Source of the DNA: Pseudomonadota bacterium
GTDB taxonomy: Bacteria > Pseudomonadota > Alphaproteobacteria > Rhizobiales > Beijerinckiaceae
Length of the DNA: 13,816 nucleotides
Reading direction: 5' to 3'
NCBI GenBank assembly: GCA_023426505.1
Contig: JAFAAP010000219.1
Coordinates: 1 to 13,816, forward strand
Made by a program: the position numbers and the translations under genes. Shown in pieces: positions 1-6,553 of the stretch. Numbering within the stretch: position 1 is the first letter of the stretch; each line of letters opens with the position of its first letter. The notes below the pieces were generated by a model. It was not told where the DNA came from. It saw nothing but the letters and a program-made list of their open reading frames with translations, and made no database searches.

Positions 1-175
1 GCGCGAAGATGACGACGAGGATCACGCTCATTCCGATTGAGAGCACGGCTGCTAGGGCCGGAGATCCAAGCCGACGAGCGGCCTCCGCGTTCACCGGTCC
101 CTGCCATGTAAGGAAGATGCCCAGAACGATGCAGACGAGGATCAGGGAGATTTTCGCGACCGACCCGTCCATCAT
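1..175 (-). CDS. DMT/YdcZ (DUF606) family membrane transporter, N-terminal part
   Basis: This is a partial gene. Only the first 58 residues are visible, and the reading frame stays open to the left edge. The start is one of two tandem ATGs (175 or 172), with a G-rich stretch about nine bases upstream. The visible protein has a short polar N-terminus, a first hydrophobic helix (about residues 8-25, ending in a WQGPVNAEAARRLGSP stretch) and a second helix (about residues 39-58). A helix, then an invariant-looking QGxxNA segment, then a RLGSP loop is typical of YdcZ/DUF606 proteins, small inner-membrane members of the drug/metabolite transporter superfamily. These are usually about 140-150 residues, so more than half is missing. 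It is divergent from the oxidoreductase gene at 390 and may share its regulatory region. Its substrate is unknown. Confidence 0.72.
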   Translation of the reverse strand, partial: MMDGSVAKISLILVCIVLGIFLTWQGPVNAEAARRLGSPALAAVLSIGMSVILVVIFA

Positions 176-240
176 AAGCAATGCCCCCAGCGCTTTCGAA
201 AGAACATCAATAAAGTGCAGGAGGGTCTGCCACTCCGCCT

Positions 241-269
241 TTATTTTTCATATGATAAATGCACTATAT
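241..269 (+). promoter_or_regulatory. Possible promoter for the plus-strand oxidoreductase operon
   Basis: CTATAT at 264-269 matches the -10 hexamer commonly seen in rhizobial sigma-70-type promoters. The hexamer 17 bp upstream (TTATTT at 241-246) is a poor -35. The palindrome at 243-260 fills the spacer, which would suit repression or activator-assisted initiation. A start near 276 would leave a leader of about 115 nt before the gene at 390. I see nothing else convincing in the rest of this gap (270-389). Confidence 0.3.
243..260. promoter_or_regulatory. 18-bp near-perfect palindrome, candidate operator
   Basis: The sequence ATTTTTCATATGATAAAT is symmetrical except for one base pair (positions 247 and 256), around a perfect TCATATGA core. 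It lies in the 214-bp gap between the divergent YdcZ-type gene and the MocA-family gene and overlaps the possible plus-strand promoter. The size and symmetry suit a dimeric regulator such as the GntR protein encoded at 12377, but that link is inference. Confidence 0.45.
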
Positions 270-389
270 GTCCTGCTCCGGTCAACGGGCGCTTCATGCG
301 GCCCACATTCAAAGAGTCTTGAGCCGTGAACGGACACGAAGGTAACTCAAAAGCGAGATGCGGCGAGCGCGACAGGAAGGAACAGCGGA

Positions 390-1445
390 ATGGATTTTGA
401 GCAACAAGGAAAGGGGCTCGATCAGGTTGAAGCGCATACCGGAAACCCGTCTCGGATGGTCAACGCCGCAATTGTCGGACTTGGCTGGTGGGGGCGCACG
501 ATCGCACGGGATCTATCAAAGAGTGATGTGATCCGCCCGGTTCTCGGTATCGACCCTCTTGAAGGTGGCCGACAGGTTGCTTCTGAATTCGGGTTGAGGA
601 CGTCTGACAGGTTTGAAGACGTGCTTGACGATCCGAGCATCGACGCCGTGGTTCTCTGCTCGCCTCATCGCTTCCATGCCGATCAGATCGTTGCCGCTGC
701 CAAGGCCGGAAAACACGTTTTCTGCGAAAAGCCGCTTTGCACGACGGGAGCGGATGTAGAACGCGCAGTCGCCGCCGTACGTGAGGCTGGTGTCCAGCTC
801 GGGATCGGCCACGAGCGGCGCTTCGAGCCTTCCGTCATCGATCTGCGCAATCGATTTGCGGCGGGTGAGTTCGGCACCGCACTGCAGATCGAAGCGAATT
901 TCAGCCAGGACAAGTTTTTCGCGTTGCCGCCGGATAACTGGCGCCTTTCTCCGTCCGAGTCCCCCGTAGGACCACTGTCGGCAACAGGAATCCATCTCGT
1001 CGACCTATCGATCGCCATCTTTGGACAGCCCAAGGAAGTCTGGGCCCGGCTGTCGACTCGCGGAAGCTCGTTCGCCAATGGAGATACCCTCGCCATCACC
1101 ATAGGCTTTCAGAACGGCGCTACTGCCCTCCTCTCGGCCATTCTCGCGACTCCGTTCGTCGGCCGGCTGGCCGTATATGGCTCGAAAGGCTGGATGGAGA
1201 TCCGAGACCGGACGCACCCCGAAAACCCGACAGGCTGGGATGTCACGACCGTTCATCGTGGCGAGGAGCCGCAAACCGTATTCGCTGCGCCGCACCCGGC
1301 CGTCCGGGACAACCTCGAAAGCTTCGCCAAAGCGGTCATCGGCACAGCGCCATACCCTGTGTCGCTCGAAGAGATAATCGCTAACGTTCGGACGTTTGAG
1401 GCAATTTCCCGCTCGGTTGCGAGTGGTCGCATTGAGACCATCTGA
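390..1445 (+). CDS. Gfo/Idh/MocA family NAD(P)-dependent oxidoreductase
   Basis: This is a 351-residue dehydrogenase of the Gfo/Idh/MocA family, which typically oxidises or reduces a hydroxyl/keto group on sugars, inositols or related polyols with NAD(P). The N-terminal Rossmann fold shows a GLGWWG dinucleotide loop at residues 30-35, and the family EKP signature is at 113-115 (K114 is the usual catalytic lysine). The C-terminal domain carries the ATGIHLVDL segment with H202, matching the second catalytic position. The ATG at 390 has an AGGAAGG site about nine bases upstream. It gives a 22-residue extension before the family core at M23, and the ATG at 456 is the alternative start. It is the first gene of the plus-strand arm, and a hairpin separates it from the next gene. 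The substrate is unknown and could be a sugar acid, cyclitol or non-sugar. Confidence 0.88.
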   Translation: MDFEQQGKGLDQVEAHTGNPSRMVNAAIVGLGWWGRTIARDLSKSDVIRPVLGIDPLEGGRQVASEFGLRTSDRFEDVLDDPSIDAVVLCSPHRFHADQIVAAAKAGKHVFCEKPLCTTGADVERAVAAVREAGVQLGIGHERRFEPSVIDLRNRFAAGEFGTALQIEANFSQDKFFALPPDNWRLSPSESPVGPLSATGIHLVDLSIAIFGQPKEVWARLSTRGSSFANGDTLAITIGFQNGATALLSAILATPFVGRLAVYGSKGWMEIRDRTHPENPTGWDVTTVHRGEEPQTVFAAPHPAVRDNLESFAKAVIGTAPYPVSLEEIIANVRTFEAISRSVASGRIETI

Positions 1446-1455
1446 GGAGAATGGA

Positions 1456-1473
1456 GGGCACCTTCGGGTGCCC
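1456..1473 (+). other. Intercistronic C(UUCG)G hairpin
   Basis: GGGCACC (1456-1462) and GGTGCCC (1467-1473) form a perfect 7-bp stem closed by a TTCG loop in the C(UUCG)G context, an exceptionally stable RNA tetraloop. It begins 10 nt after the stop of the MocA-family gene. No T tract follows, so it is not a standard intrinsic terminator. A role in mRNA stability or in tuning expression between the two genes is inference. Its position also argues against starting the next gene at 1451. Confidence 0.6.
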
Positions 1474-1489
1474 CATGCAGCAAGACGTA

Positions 1490-1510
1490 CTGCAGGATGT
1501 TATCCTGAAG
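1490..1510. promoter_or_regulatory. Dyad CAGGAT-GTT-ATCCTG before the monooxygenase start
   Basis: Perfect 6-bp arms at 1493-1498 and 1502-1507 are separated by GTT, and the outer CT/AG pairs extend the symmetry with one mismatch on each side. The dyad ends about 15 nt before the preferred ATG at 1523 and just upstream of its GGAG site. It could be a second small hairpin controlling ribosome access or a protein-binding dyad. The sequence does not decide between them. Confidence 0.4.
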
Positions 1511-1522
1511 CGGAGACAGCCC

Positions 1523-2785
1523 ATGCCGGCTCAAAAGCGTCGCGCAATCATCATCGGCGGCTCCATGGGAGGACTGTTCACAGCCCTGCTTCTGGAGCGC
1601 GTCGGTTGGGACACGCATGTGTTCGAGCGCGTGACCGCGGAATTGTCCGGGCGCGGTGCGGGAATCGTGACGCATCCTGAACTTGTCGAGACTCTCGCGC
1701 TGGTCGGGATCCATCCTGGAGACGACTTAGGCGTTCCGATCGAGGAGCGCCGAACCCTCGGCGCCGACGGACATGTCATCAGTCGTTATCGCTGCCCGCA
1801 GATCGCGACATCCTGGAACCACCTGTTCCAGATGCTGCGGAATGCCTATCCGGCCGAGCGATATCACCAGGGCAAGGAAGTCGCCAGGATCGAAACACGT
1901 TCAGACGGAGTAACTGCCCATTTCGCAGATGGAACTTCGATCGAGAGCGATTTGATCGTCGGCGCGGACGGCATCCGCTCCGTTGTCCGACAGCAATATC
2001 TGCCTGATGTGAGACCGGCTTATGCTGGCTACGTCGCTTGGCGAGGACTGGTCGAGGAGAGCGCCCTGCCACCAGGTGCTCTTCAGGACATCTTTCCGTA
2101 TTTCGCCTTCTGCCTGCCCCCAGGTGAGCAGATGCTAGGGTATCCAGTTGCGGGAGCCCGCAACGATCTCAGACCTGGGCATCGCCGCTACAACTTCGTG
2201 TGGTATCGTCCCGCCGGCGAGCACGATGAACTGCAAAGACTTCTCACGGATGAGGCAGGTCGTACCCACACCGGTTCCATACCACCGCCATTGATCGCAG
2301 CCCGTTCCATCGCAGAGATGCGCAGCCACGGCGAGCGTGTTCTGGCACCTCCGTTCCGTGAACTCCTTCGGGTGACGGAACAACCATTCCTGCAGCCGAT
2401 CTACGATCTTGAAAGTCCACGCATGGCATTCCAATGCGTTGCCTTGATCGGGGATGCTGCTTTCGTTGCGAGGCCACATGTCGGCGGCGGAGTCGCAAAG
2501 GCGGCTCACGATGGGATGGCGCTCGCTCAGGCACTCTCAACCCATTTGGATCTCCAAAGCGCTCTCGAAAGTTTCGAAGCGGAAAGGCTGGCGATAGGGC
2601 GCAGGATCGTCGATCAGGCGCGGCGTCTCGGCTCCTATATGAGGACGAGGTTCGAAACACCCGAGGAGCGGCAACTCGCAGAGCGTCACCAGACTCCGGA
2701 GGCCGTAATGAGCGAAACCGCGCTGTTGACCTTCCTGCATGGACCTAACCTCAACCAAGCAAAACTCATTCAGGCGACTATGTGA
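1523..2785 (+). CDS. FAD-dependent group A aromatic-type monooxygenase
   Basis: This 420-residue flavoprotein monooxygenase would use NAD(P)H and O2 to hydroxylate an aromatic or heteroaromatic ring, or a similar electron-rich substrate. The FAD-binding Rossmann loop is GGSMGG at residues 12-17. A VGADGIRS motif (the DG motif) and a C-terminal GDAAFVARPHVGGG stretch (the GD motif contacting FAD) are also present. The GGS-type loop and the RPH-G-G-xxKAAxDG segment resemble the 2,6-dihydroxypyridine/6-hydroxynicotinate/salicylate hydroxylase group more than the p-hydroxybenzoate type. I prefer the ATG at 1523, with GGAG seven bases upstream, directly before the conserved strand. The frame is open back to ATGs at 1475 and 1451, but those would translate the hairpin at 1456-1473 and have poor ribosome sites. 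The next gene starts 9 nt after the stop. Exact substrate is unknown. Confidence 0.87.
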   Translation: MPAQKRRAIIIGGSMGGLFTALLLERVGWDTHVFERVTAELSGRGAGIVTHPELVETLALVGIHPGDDLGVPIEERRTLGADGHVISRYRCPQIATSWNHLFQMLRNAYPAERYHQGKEVARIETRSDGVTAHFADGTSIESDLIVGADGIRSVVRQQYLPDVRPAYAGYVAWRGLVEESALPPGALQDIFPYFAFCLPPGEQMLGYPVAGARNDLRPGHRRYNFVWYRPAGEHDELQRLLTDEAGRTHTGSIPPPLIAARSIAEMRSHGERVLAPPFRELLRVTEQPFLQPIYDLESPRMAFQCVALIGDAAFVARPHVGGGVAKAAHDGMALAQALSTHLDLQSALESFEAERLAIGRRIVDQARRLGSYMRTRFETPEERQLAERHQTPEAVMSETALLTFLHGPNLNQAKLIQATM

Positions 2786-2794
2786 GGAAGCACC

Positions 2795-3682
2795 ATGAAG
2801 ATCGGCATCGCTGGCTTGGGACGCATGGGTACGGCGATTGCCGAGCGGTTGCTGGAAGTTGGTCGAGACGTCGTGGTGTGGAACCGCACCCCTGAGAAGC
2901 TGGCGCCGGTCATCGCAGCCGGCGCGGAGCAAGCGAACAGCCCAGCGGAACTCGCGAAAAGGGCCGACGTCGTCATTACCATCCTGACGGATGCCGCTGC
3001 GATCGACGCGGTTTATCATGGCTCAGACGGCCTGCTCTCAACCGTTCTGACGAACAAGCTCGTGATTGACATGAGCACTGTCCAGCCAGAGACCGAAATC
3101 AGGCTTGCAGACGATGTTCGAAAAGCCGGTGCAGCCTTTGTCGAATGCCCTGTCGGCGGCACCACCGGTCCGGCAAGGACCGGGAAGCTCATTGGCCTGA
3201 TCGGCGGAGAGAAGCAGGACATTGCCCACGCAAGCCCGATCCTGGAACAGCTATGCCGCCGCCTCGACCATGTTGGCCCGATCGGCGCTGGAGCGAGCAT
3301 GAAGCTCGCCATCAACCTTCCTCTGCTTGTGTTCTACCAGGCGTTGGGAGAGGCCTATTCCCTTTGCCGCCACATAGGTCTGGATCCCGCCCCGATGATG
3401 GACATCTTTGCCGACTCGTCAGGTGGAGCAAATGTCCTGAAGGTACGGAGCCGAGCGATCGCTCAAGCCCTCACGGGCGAAGAGTTCATCGCTCCTTCTT
3501 TCGATATCGATTCGATCCGGAAGGACCTCCGCACCATGCTGGCTGAAGCCAAGATACGGGGCATTGAACTGCCCCTGGTCGAGCGGACGTTGGCGATATA
3601 CGACGAAGCCAGCAACTCCGGATGGGGGCAGCGGGATGGCTCCAGCATTCCTGCCTATTGGGCAACCCGTTCCTCCAGTTGA
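2795..3682 (+). CDS. 3-hydroxyisobutyrate/tartronate-semialdehyde reductase family dehydrogenase
   Basis: This 295-residue protein belongs to the beta-hydroxyacid dehydrogenase family (3-hydroxyisobutyrate dehydrogenase, 2-hydroxy-3-oxopropionate reductase). It begins with the NAD(P) loop GLGRMG at residues 7-12. The substrate-binding segment ECPVGGTTGPARTG replaces the usual DAPVSGG form. The catalytic lysine K170 lies in GAGASMKLAIN, with N174 four residues on, so the catalytic pair is intact. The length is typical. The start is well placed, with GAGGAAG five to six bases before the ATG and only 9 nt after the monooxygenase stop. It probably interconverts a beta-hydroxy acid and its semialdehyde or a related small hydroxyacid. 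The altered substrate loop makes a non-standard substrate plausible, which is inference. It closes the first plus-strand transcription unit. Confidence 0.86.
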   Translation: MKIGIAGLGRMGTAIAERLLEVGRDVVVWNRTPEKLAPVIAAGAEQANSPAELAKRADVVITILTDAAAIDAVYHGSDGLLSTVLTNKLVIDMSTVQPETEIRLADDVRKAGAAFVECPVGGTTGPARTGKLIGLIGGEKQDIAHASPILEQLCRRLDHVGPIGAGASMKLAINLPLLVFYQALGEAYSLCRHIGLDPAPMMDIFADSSGGANVLKVRSRAIAQALTGEEFIAPSFDIDSIRKDLRTMLAEAKIRGIELPLVERTLAIYDEASNSGWGQRDGSSIPAYWATRSSS

Positions 3683-3713
3683 AATGCCCGAAGCCCAGGA
3701 TCGCGCCCCCGCG

Positions 3714-3744
3714 CTTGACAGCGCTGGCTGCCCGCAGTCTAGTT
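3714..3744 (+). promoter_or_regulatory. Probable sigma-70-type promoter of the HisD-like/SDR pair
   Basis: CTTGACA at 3714-3720 is a consensus -35 element for rhizobial housekeeping promoters. At a 17-18 bp spacing follows TCTAGT/CTAGTT (3738-3744), a moderate -10. It lies in the 96-bp gap after the beta-hydroxyacid dehydrogenase gene, so the next two genes can be transcribed independently of the first three. Confidence 0.5.
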
Positions 3745-3753
3745 GATAATCAA
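3743..3753. promoter_or_regulatory. TTGAT-A-ATCAA palindrome, candidate operator
   Basis: A perfect 5-1-5 palindrome overlaps or abuts the -10 region of the promoter at 3714-3744 and covers the expected transcription start. That is a typical repressor position. The TGAT/ATCA half-sites recur in the regulatory region beside the gntR gene. The 1-bp centre rules out an FNR/FixK box, which needs TTGAT-N4-ATCAA. Confidence 0.5.
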
Positions 3754-3778
3754 TCGATAAATAGGCGAGGCGAATCCC

Positions 3779-5086
3779 ATGGCACGTTGGTTGAAGCGCG
3801 GGCGTGATGCGGAAGCGATTGCAGAGGATGATGCCAGGATCAGGGAGACAGTCGAAGGAATCCTGTCCGATATCGCCCGGCGGGGAGACGCCGCCGTGCG
3901 AGAGTTTTCTGGCAAGTTCGACGGCTGGGACAGGGACGACTATCGCCTCACCGACAAGGAAATCCGCGACTGCCTCTCTCAGCTGTCACAGCGCAATCTC
4001 GACGACATTCGGTTCGCACAGGAGCAGGTAAGGAACTTCGCGGAGCATCAACGCCACTCGATGAAGGACATTGAGGTCGAGACGCTGCCGGGTGTGATCC
4101 TCGGGCACAAGAACATTCCGGTGAATTCGGTCGGATGCTACGTGCCGGGTGGCAAGTACCCTCTCCTCGCCTCGGCGCATATGTCGGTTATCACCGCGAA
4201 GGTGGCGGGTGTCCCGCGCATCATGACATGCGCCCCACCCTACCAAGGAAAACCGGCTCCTGCGATCGTTGCCGCTCAACATATGGCCGGCGCCGATGTG
4301 ATCTACTGCCTCGGCGGAGTCCAGGCTGTCGGTGCCATGGCGCTTGGCACGGAAAGCATCGCACCCGTAGACATGCTGGTCGGACCCGGCAACGCCTTCG
4401 TGGCGGAGGCGAAGCGCCAGCTCTATGGACGCGTCGGCATCGACCTCTTCGCCGGTCCTACGGAGACACTTGTCATCGCGGATGAGAGCGTCGACGCGGA
4501 GATGTGCGCAACGGACCTCCTTGGCCAAGCCGAACATGGTCCCAATTCGCCGGCGATCCTGCTGACCACATCGGAGAAACTCGCCCGTGAGACGATGGCC
4601 GAGGTGGAGCGCCTACTCGGGATCCTGCCAACCGCAGCGATCGCAAGGCAAGCCTGGGCGGACTACGGTGCCGTGATCGTCTGCGAGTCGGACGAGGAAA
4701 TGGTGCGCGAGGCCGACAACATCGCATCGGAACACGTCCAGGTGATGACCAGAGATCCGGATTACTTCCTGGCGAACATGACGAACTATGGAGCGCTGTT
4801 CCTTGGTCCTCGCACGAATGTGTCTTACGGCGATAAGGTGATCGGCACCAATCACACCCTCCCGACGAAAAAAGCCGCTCGCTATACAGGCGGCCTCTGG
4901 GTCGGCAAGTTCCTGAAGACTGTGACTTACCAGAAGGTTCTGACCGACGAGGCATCGACTATTGTCGGTGAGTACTGTTCGCGGCTCTGCATGCTCGAGG
5001 GGTTTGCCGGGCATGCGGAGCAGGCGAATATCCGGGTGCGCCGCTACGGCGGCCGCAATATTCCTTATGCAGCGGCGGCCGAATGA
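3779..5086 (+). CDS. Histidinol-dehydrogenase-family enzyme, catabolic (HpsN-like) paralogue
   Basis: This 435-residue zinc- and NAD-dependent dehydrogenase would oxidise a primary alcohol to a carboxylate in two steps. The HisD active site is complete: candidate zinc ligands Q250 and H253 (in LGQAEHG), D352 (in YGDK) and H412, and the acid/base pair E318-H319 (in SEHVQ). Spacings match those of E. coli HisD. It sits among catabolic genes with no his gene nearby. From memory of the family it resembles the sulfopropanediol 3-dehydrogenase (HpsN) branch, including the NSVGCYVPGGKYPLLASAH segment, more than the biosynthetic enzyme. I therefore infer a catabolic alcohol-to-acid oxidation whose substrate may be dihydroxypropanesulfonate or another small diol. 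No sulfolactate lyase genes are visible. A GAGG site lies eight bases before the ATG. The stop overlaps the SDR start. Confidence 0.88.
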   Translation: MARWLKRGRDAEAIAEDDARIRETVEGILSDIARRGDAAVREFSGKFDGWDRDDYRLTDKEIRDCLSQLSQRNLDDIRFAQEQVRNFAEHQRHSMKDIEVETLPGVILGHKNIPVNSVGCYVPGGKYPLLASAHMSVITAKVAGVPRIMTCAPPYQGKPAPAIVAAQHMAGADVIYCLGGVQAVGAMALGTESIAPVDMLVGPGNAFVAEAKRQLYGRVGIDLFAGPTETLVIADESVDAEMCATDLLGQAEHGPNSPAILLTTSEKLARETMAEVERLLGILPTAAIARQAWADYGAVIVCESDEEMVREADNIASEHVQVMTRDPDYFLANMTNYGALFLGPRTNVSYGDKVIGTNHTLPTKKAARYTGGLWVGKFLKTVTYQKVLTDEASTIVGEYCSRLCMLEGFAGHAEQANIRVRRYGGRNIPYAAAAE

Positions 5087-5859
5087 TGACGACGCCCTCA
5101 CTCCCTCGCCCACCCTCGTTCCGCCTCGATGGAAAGCGCGCTCTCGTGACGGGCGCGGGCCGCGGCATCGGTCTGGCCGCAGCCGCCGCTTTGGCAGCGG
5201 CCGGTGCTCATGTGACATTGGCGGCTCGGACAGAGGATGAGATCGAGGCGGCAGCAAAGGCCATCCGCGACGACGGGTTTGACGCCGCGGCGCTGTGTCT
5301 CGACGTCAATGATCTTGGCGAAATTTCTCGCTCGCTTGGGGCCTTGGAGCCCTTCGATATCTTCGTCAATAACGCCGGCACGAACCGGCCGAAGCCATTC
5401 ATTGATGTATCCATCGAAGACTTCGATGCGGTCGTGGGTCTGAATGTACGTTCCGCCTTCTTCGCCGCACAGATCGTGGTGAGGCGCCTGATTGCAGCCG
5501 GCAGGCCCGGGTCCATCATCAATGTCTCGTCGCAGATGGGCCATGTCGGCGGAGCCAACCGGACCGTGTACTGCACGTCGAAATTTGCATTGGAAGGTAT
5601 GACGAAAGCCATGGCGGTGGAACTCGGCGCGTATGGGATCCGGGTCAACACCTTGTGCCCGACTTTCATCGAGACCCCGATGACACGCCCTTTCCTGGCC
5701 GACGAAAATTTCCGCGCCAGCGTGCTGTCGAAAATCAAGCTTGGACGCCTTGGCCAGGTGGAGGATCTAACGGGAGCGATCGTGTTTCTGGCGAGCGACG
5801 CCTCCAGCCTCATGACAGGCTCCTCGCTGCTCGTGGACGGCGGCTGGACGGCCGACTAG
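5083..5859 (+). CDS. SDR family NAD(P)-dependent oxidoreductase
   Basis: This is a classical short-chain dehydrogenase of 258 residues. It has the cofactor loop TGAGRGIG at 23-30, the NNAG motif at 96-99, catalytic S150 in NVSSQ, and the Y163-xxx-K167 pair. The C-terminal LVDGGW ending is typical of 3-oxoacyl-ACP-reductase-like and polyol dehydrogenases. It starts inside the stop of the HisD-like gene (ATGATG with the TGA at 5084-5086; 5086 is the alternative ATG). It has only a weak ribosome site, so translational coupling is likely. That coupling suggests the two enzymes act on the same substrate, for example the SDR handling a secondary hydroxyl or epimerising through a ketone while the HisD-like enzyme oxidises the terminal carbon. 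This is inference. It is the last gene of the plus arm and converges with the GST-family gene. Confidence 0.9.
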   Translation: MMTTPSLPRPPSFRLDGKRALVTGAGRGIGLAAAAALAAAGAHVTLAARTEDEIEAAAKAIRDDGFDAAALCLDVNDLGEISRSLGALEPFDIFVNNAGTNRPKPFIDVSIEDFDAVVGLNVRSAFFAAQIVVRRLIAAGRPGSIINVSSQMGHVGGANRTVYCTSKFALEGMTKAMAVELGAYGIRVNTLCPTFIETPMTRPFLADENFRASVLSKIKLGRLGQVEDLTGAIVFLASDASSLMTGSSLLVDGGWTAD

Positions 5860-5889
5860 GAGCGACCTAAATAACCTCAGTCTCGGCCG
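5849..5889. terminator. Weak inverted repeat between convergent genes
   Basis: CGGCCGA (5849-5855) and TCGGCCG (5883-5889) are perfect 7-bp inverted arms around a 27-nt, AT-richer centre. They flank the 17-bp gap between the convergent SDR and GST-family genes and use codons from both ends. A shared two-way terminator is possible. The loop is long and there is no T tract on either strand. Confidence 0.22.
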
Positions 5890-6512
5890 CGCAGAGGTTC
5901 GTAGCTCGTCATCACGTTCGAGCGAAAAGCTGAGCGCTCTCCCAGGCGCTCGTACCAGTTGGCGAGATTGCGGAGATCGGGTCGCGGAATGTCCATCGTG
6001 TACCATCGGTGGAGCGTGACGGCGGCCGGGATGTCGCCCATGGAGAATGTGGTGCCTGCAAGCCAAGGCGTTTCTGCCAGGCGGGCATCGAGAATGCCAT
6101 AGACGCGACTCGCATCCTCACTCAGTTGCAGAATGCGTTCCGGGCTGCGTTGGGATGGAGGCTTGCGGACCGCCTCCCAGAACAGCGGCACGAAGACCGG
6201 CGCCAACGTCGTCTGCATCCAGTCCATCCACTGATCCGCCAGGGCTGCTTCGTTCCATGAGGCCGGATGAAGAGTTCCGCGCCCATAGCGTGCCGCGAGG
6301 TAGCGAACAATGACGTTGGACTCCCACACCACCAGGTCGCCGTCCTCAAGCGTAGGGATCCTGCGGTTAGGATTCAGGGCACTATATGCCGACGAGTCGA
6401 GACCGCCATAGGAACCGCCTGCGTCGATCCGATCGGCATCTATGTTGAGTTCGCCTAACGCCCAGATCACCTTCTGAACGTTCATGGATGTTGCCCTGCC
6501 CCAGAGCCTCAT
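5877..6512 (-). CDS. Glutathione S-transferase family protein
   Basis: This 211-residue cytosolic GST-type protein has an N-terminal thioredoxin-like domain and a C-terminal all-helical domain. Visible glutathione-site features are S9 (in the ATSMNVQ turn), NPNRRIPTLED at 47-57 with the cis-proline P53, and the E64-S65 pair in WESNVIVRYL. The helical domain has the usual FSMGDI N-cap aspartate. Related GSTs include maleylacetoacetate/maleylpyruvate isomerases and detoxifying or dehalogenating enzymes. Next to a ring-type monooxygenase, a ring-fission-product isomerase or detoxification role is plausible but unproven. I chose the ATG at 6512 because homologues start right at this first strand. 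The frame extends upstream to 6599, but that would add 29 low-quality residues and overlap the deacetylase-family gene. It is the last gene of the minus-strand operon, with a 41-nt gap to its upstream neighbour. Confidence 0.85.
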   Translation of the reverse strand: MRLWGRATSMNVQKVIWALGELNIDADRIDAGGSYGGLDSSAYSALNPNRRIPTLEDGDLVVWESNVIVRYLAARYGRGTLHPASWNEAALADQWMDWMQTTLAPVFVPLFWEAVRKPPSQRSPERILQLSEDASRVYGILDARLAETPWLAGTTFSMGDIPAAVTLHRWYTMDIPRPDLRNLANWYERLGERSAFRSNVMTSYEPLRGRD

Positions 6513-6553
6513 GGCAGCCGTGCCTCGTCTCGGTGCCTCAGCCACATGTGCGA

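Noticed and set aside
9..329. 106-codon plus-strand open frame at the left edge
   Set aside because: It lies opposite the clear YdcZ-type membrane protein frame and then runs into the promoter region. Its product has no recognisable features.
1451..1522. 24-residue N-terminal extension of the FAD monooxygenase
   Set aside because: The ribosome site is adjacent to the ATG at 1451, the extension would translate a stable hairpin, and the FAD-binding strand begins right after the well-served ATG at 1523.
3743..3753. FNR/FixK box at TTGATAATCAA
   Set aside because: FNR/FixK sites need TTGAT-N4-ATCAA. The centre here is a single base, and the other TGAT/ATCA dyads in the window also have the wrong spacing.
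3779..5086. Naming the HisD-like gene hisD or hpsN outright
   Set aside because: The fold and active site are clear, but the substrate cannot be read from sequence. There are no his genes and no sulfolactate lyase genes in the window.
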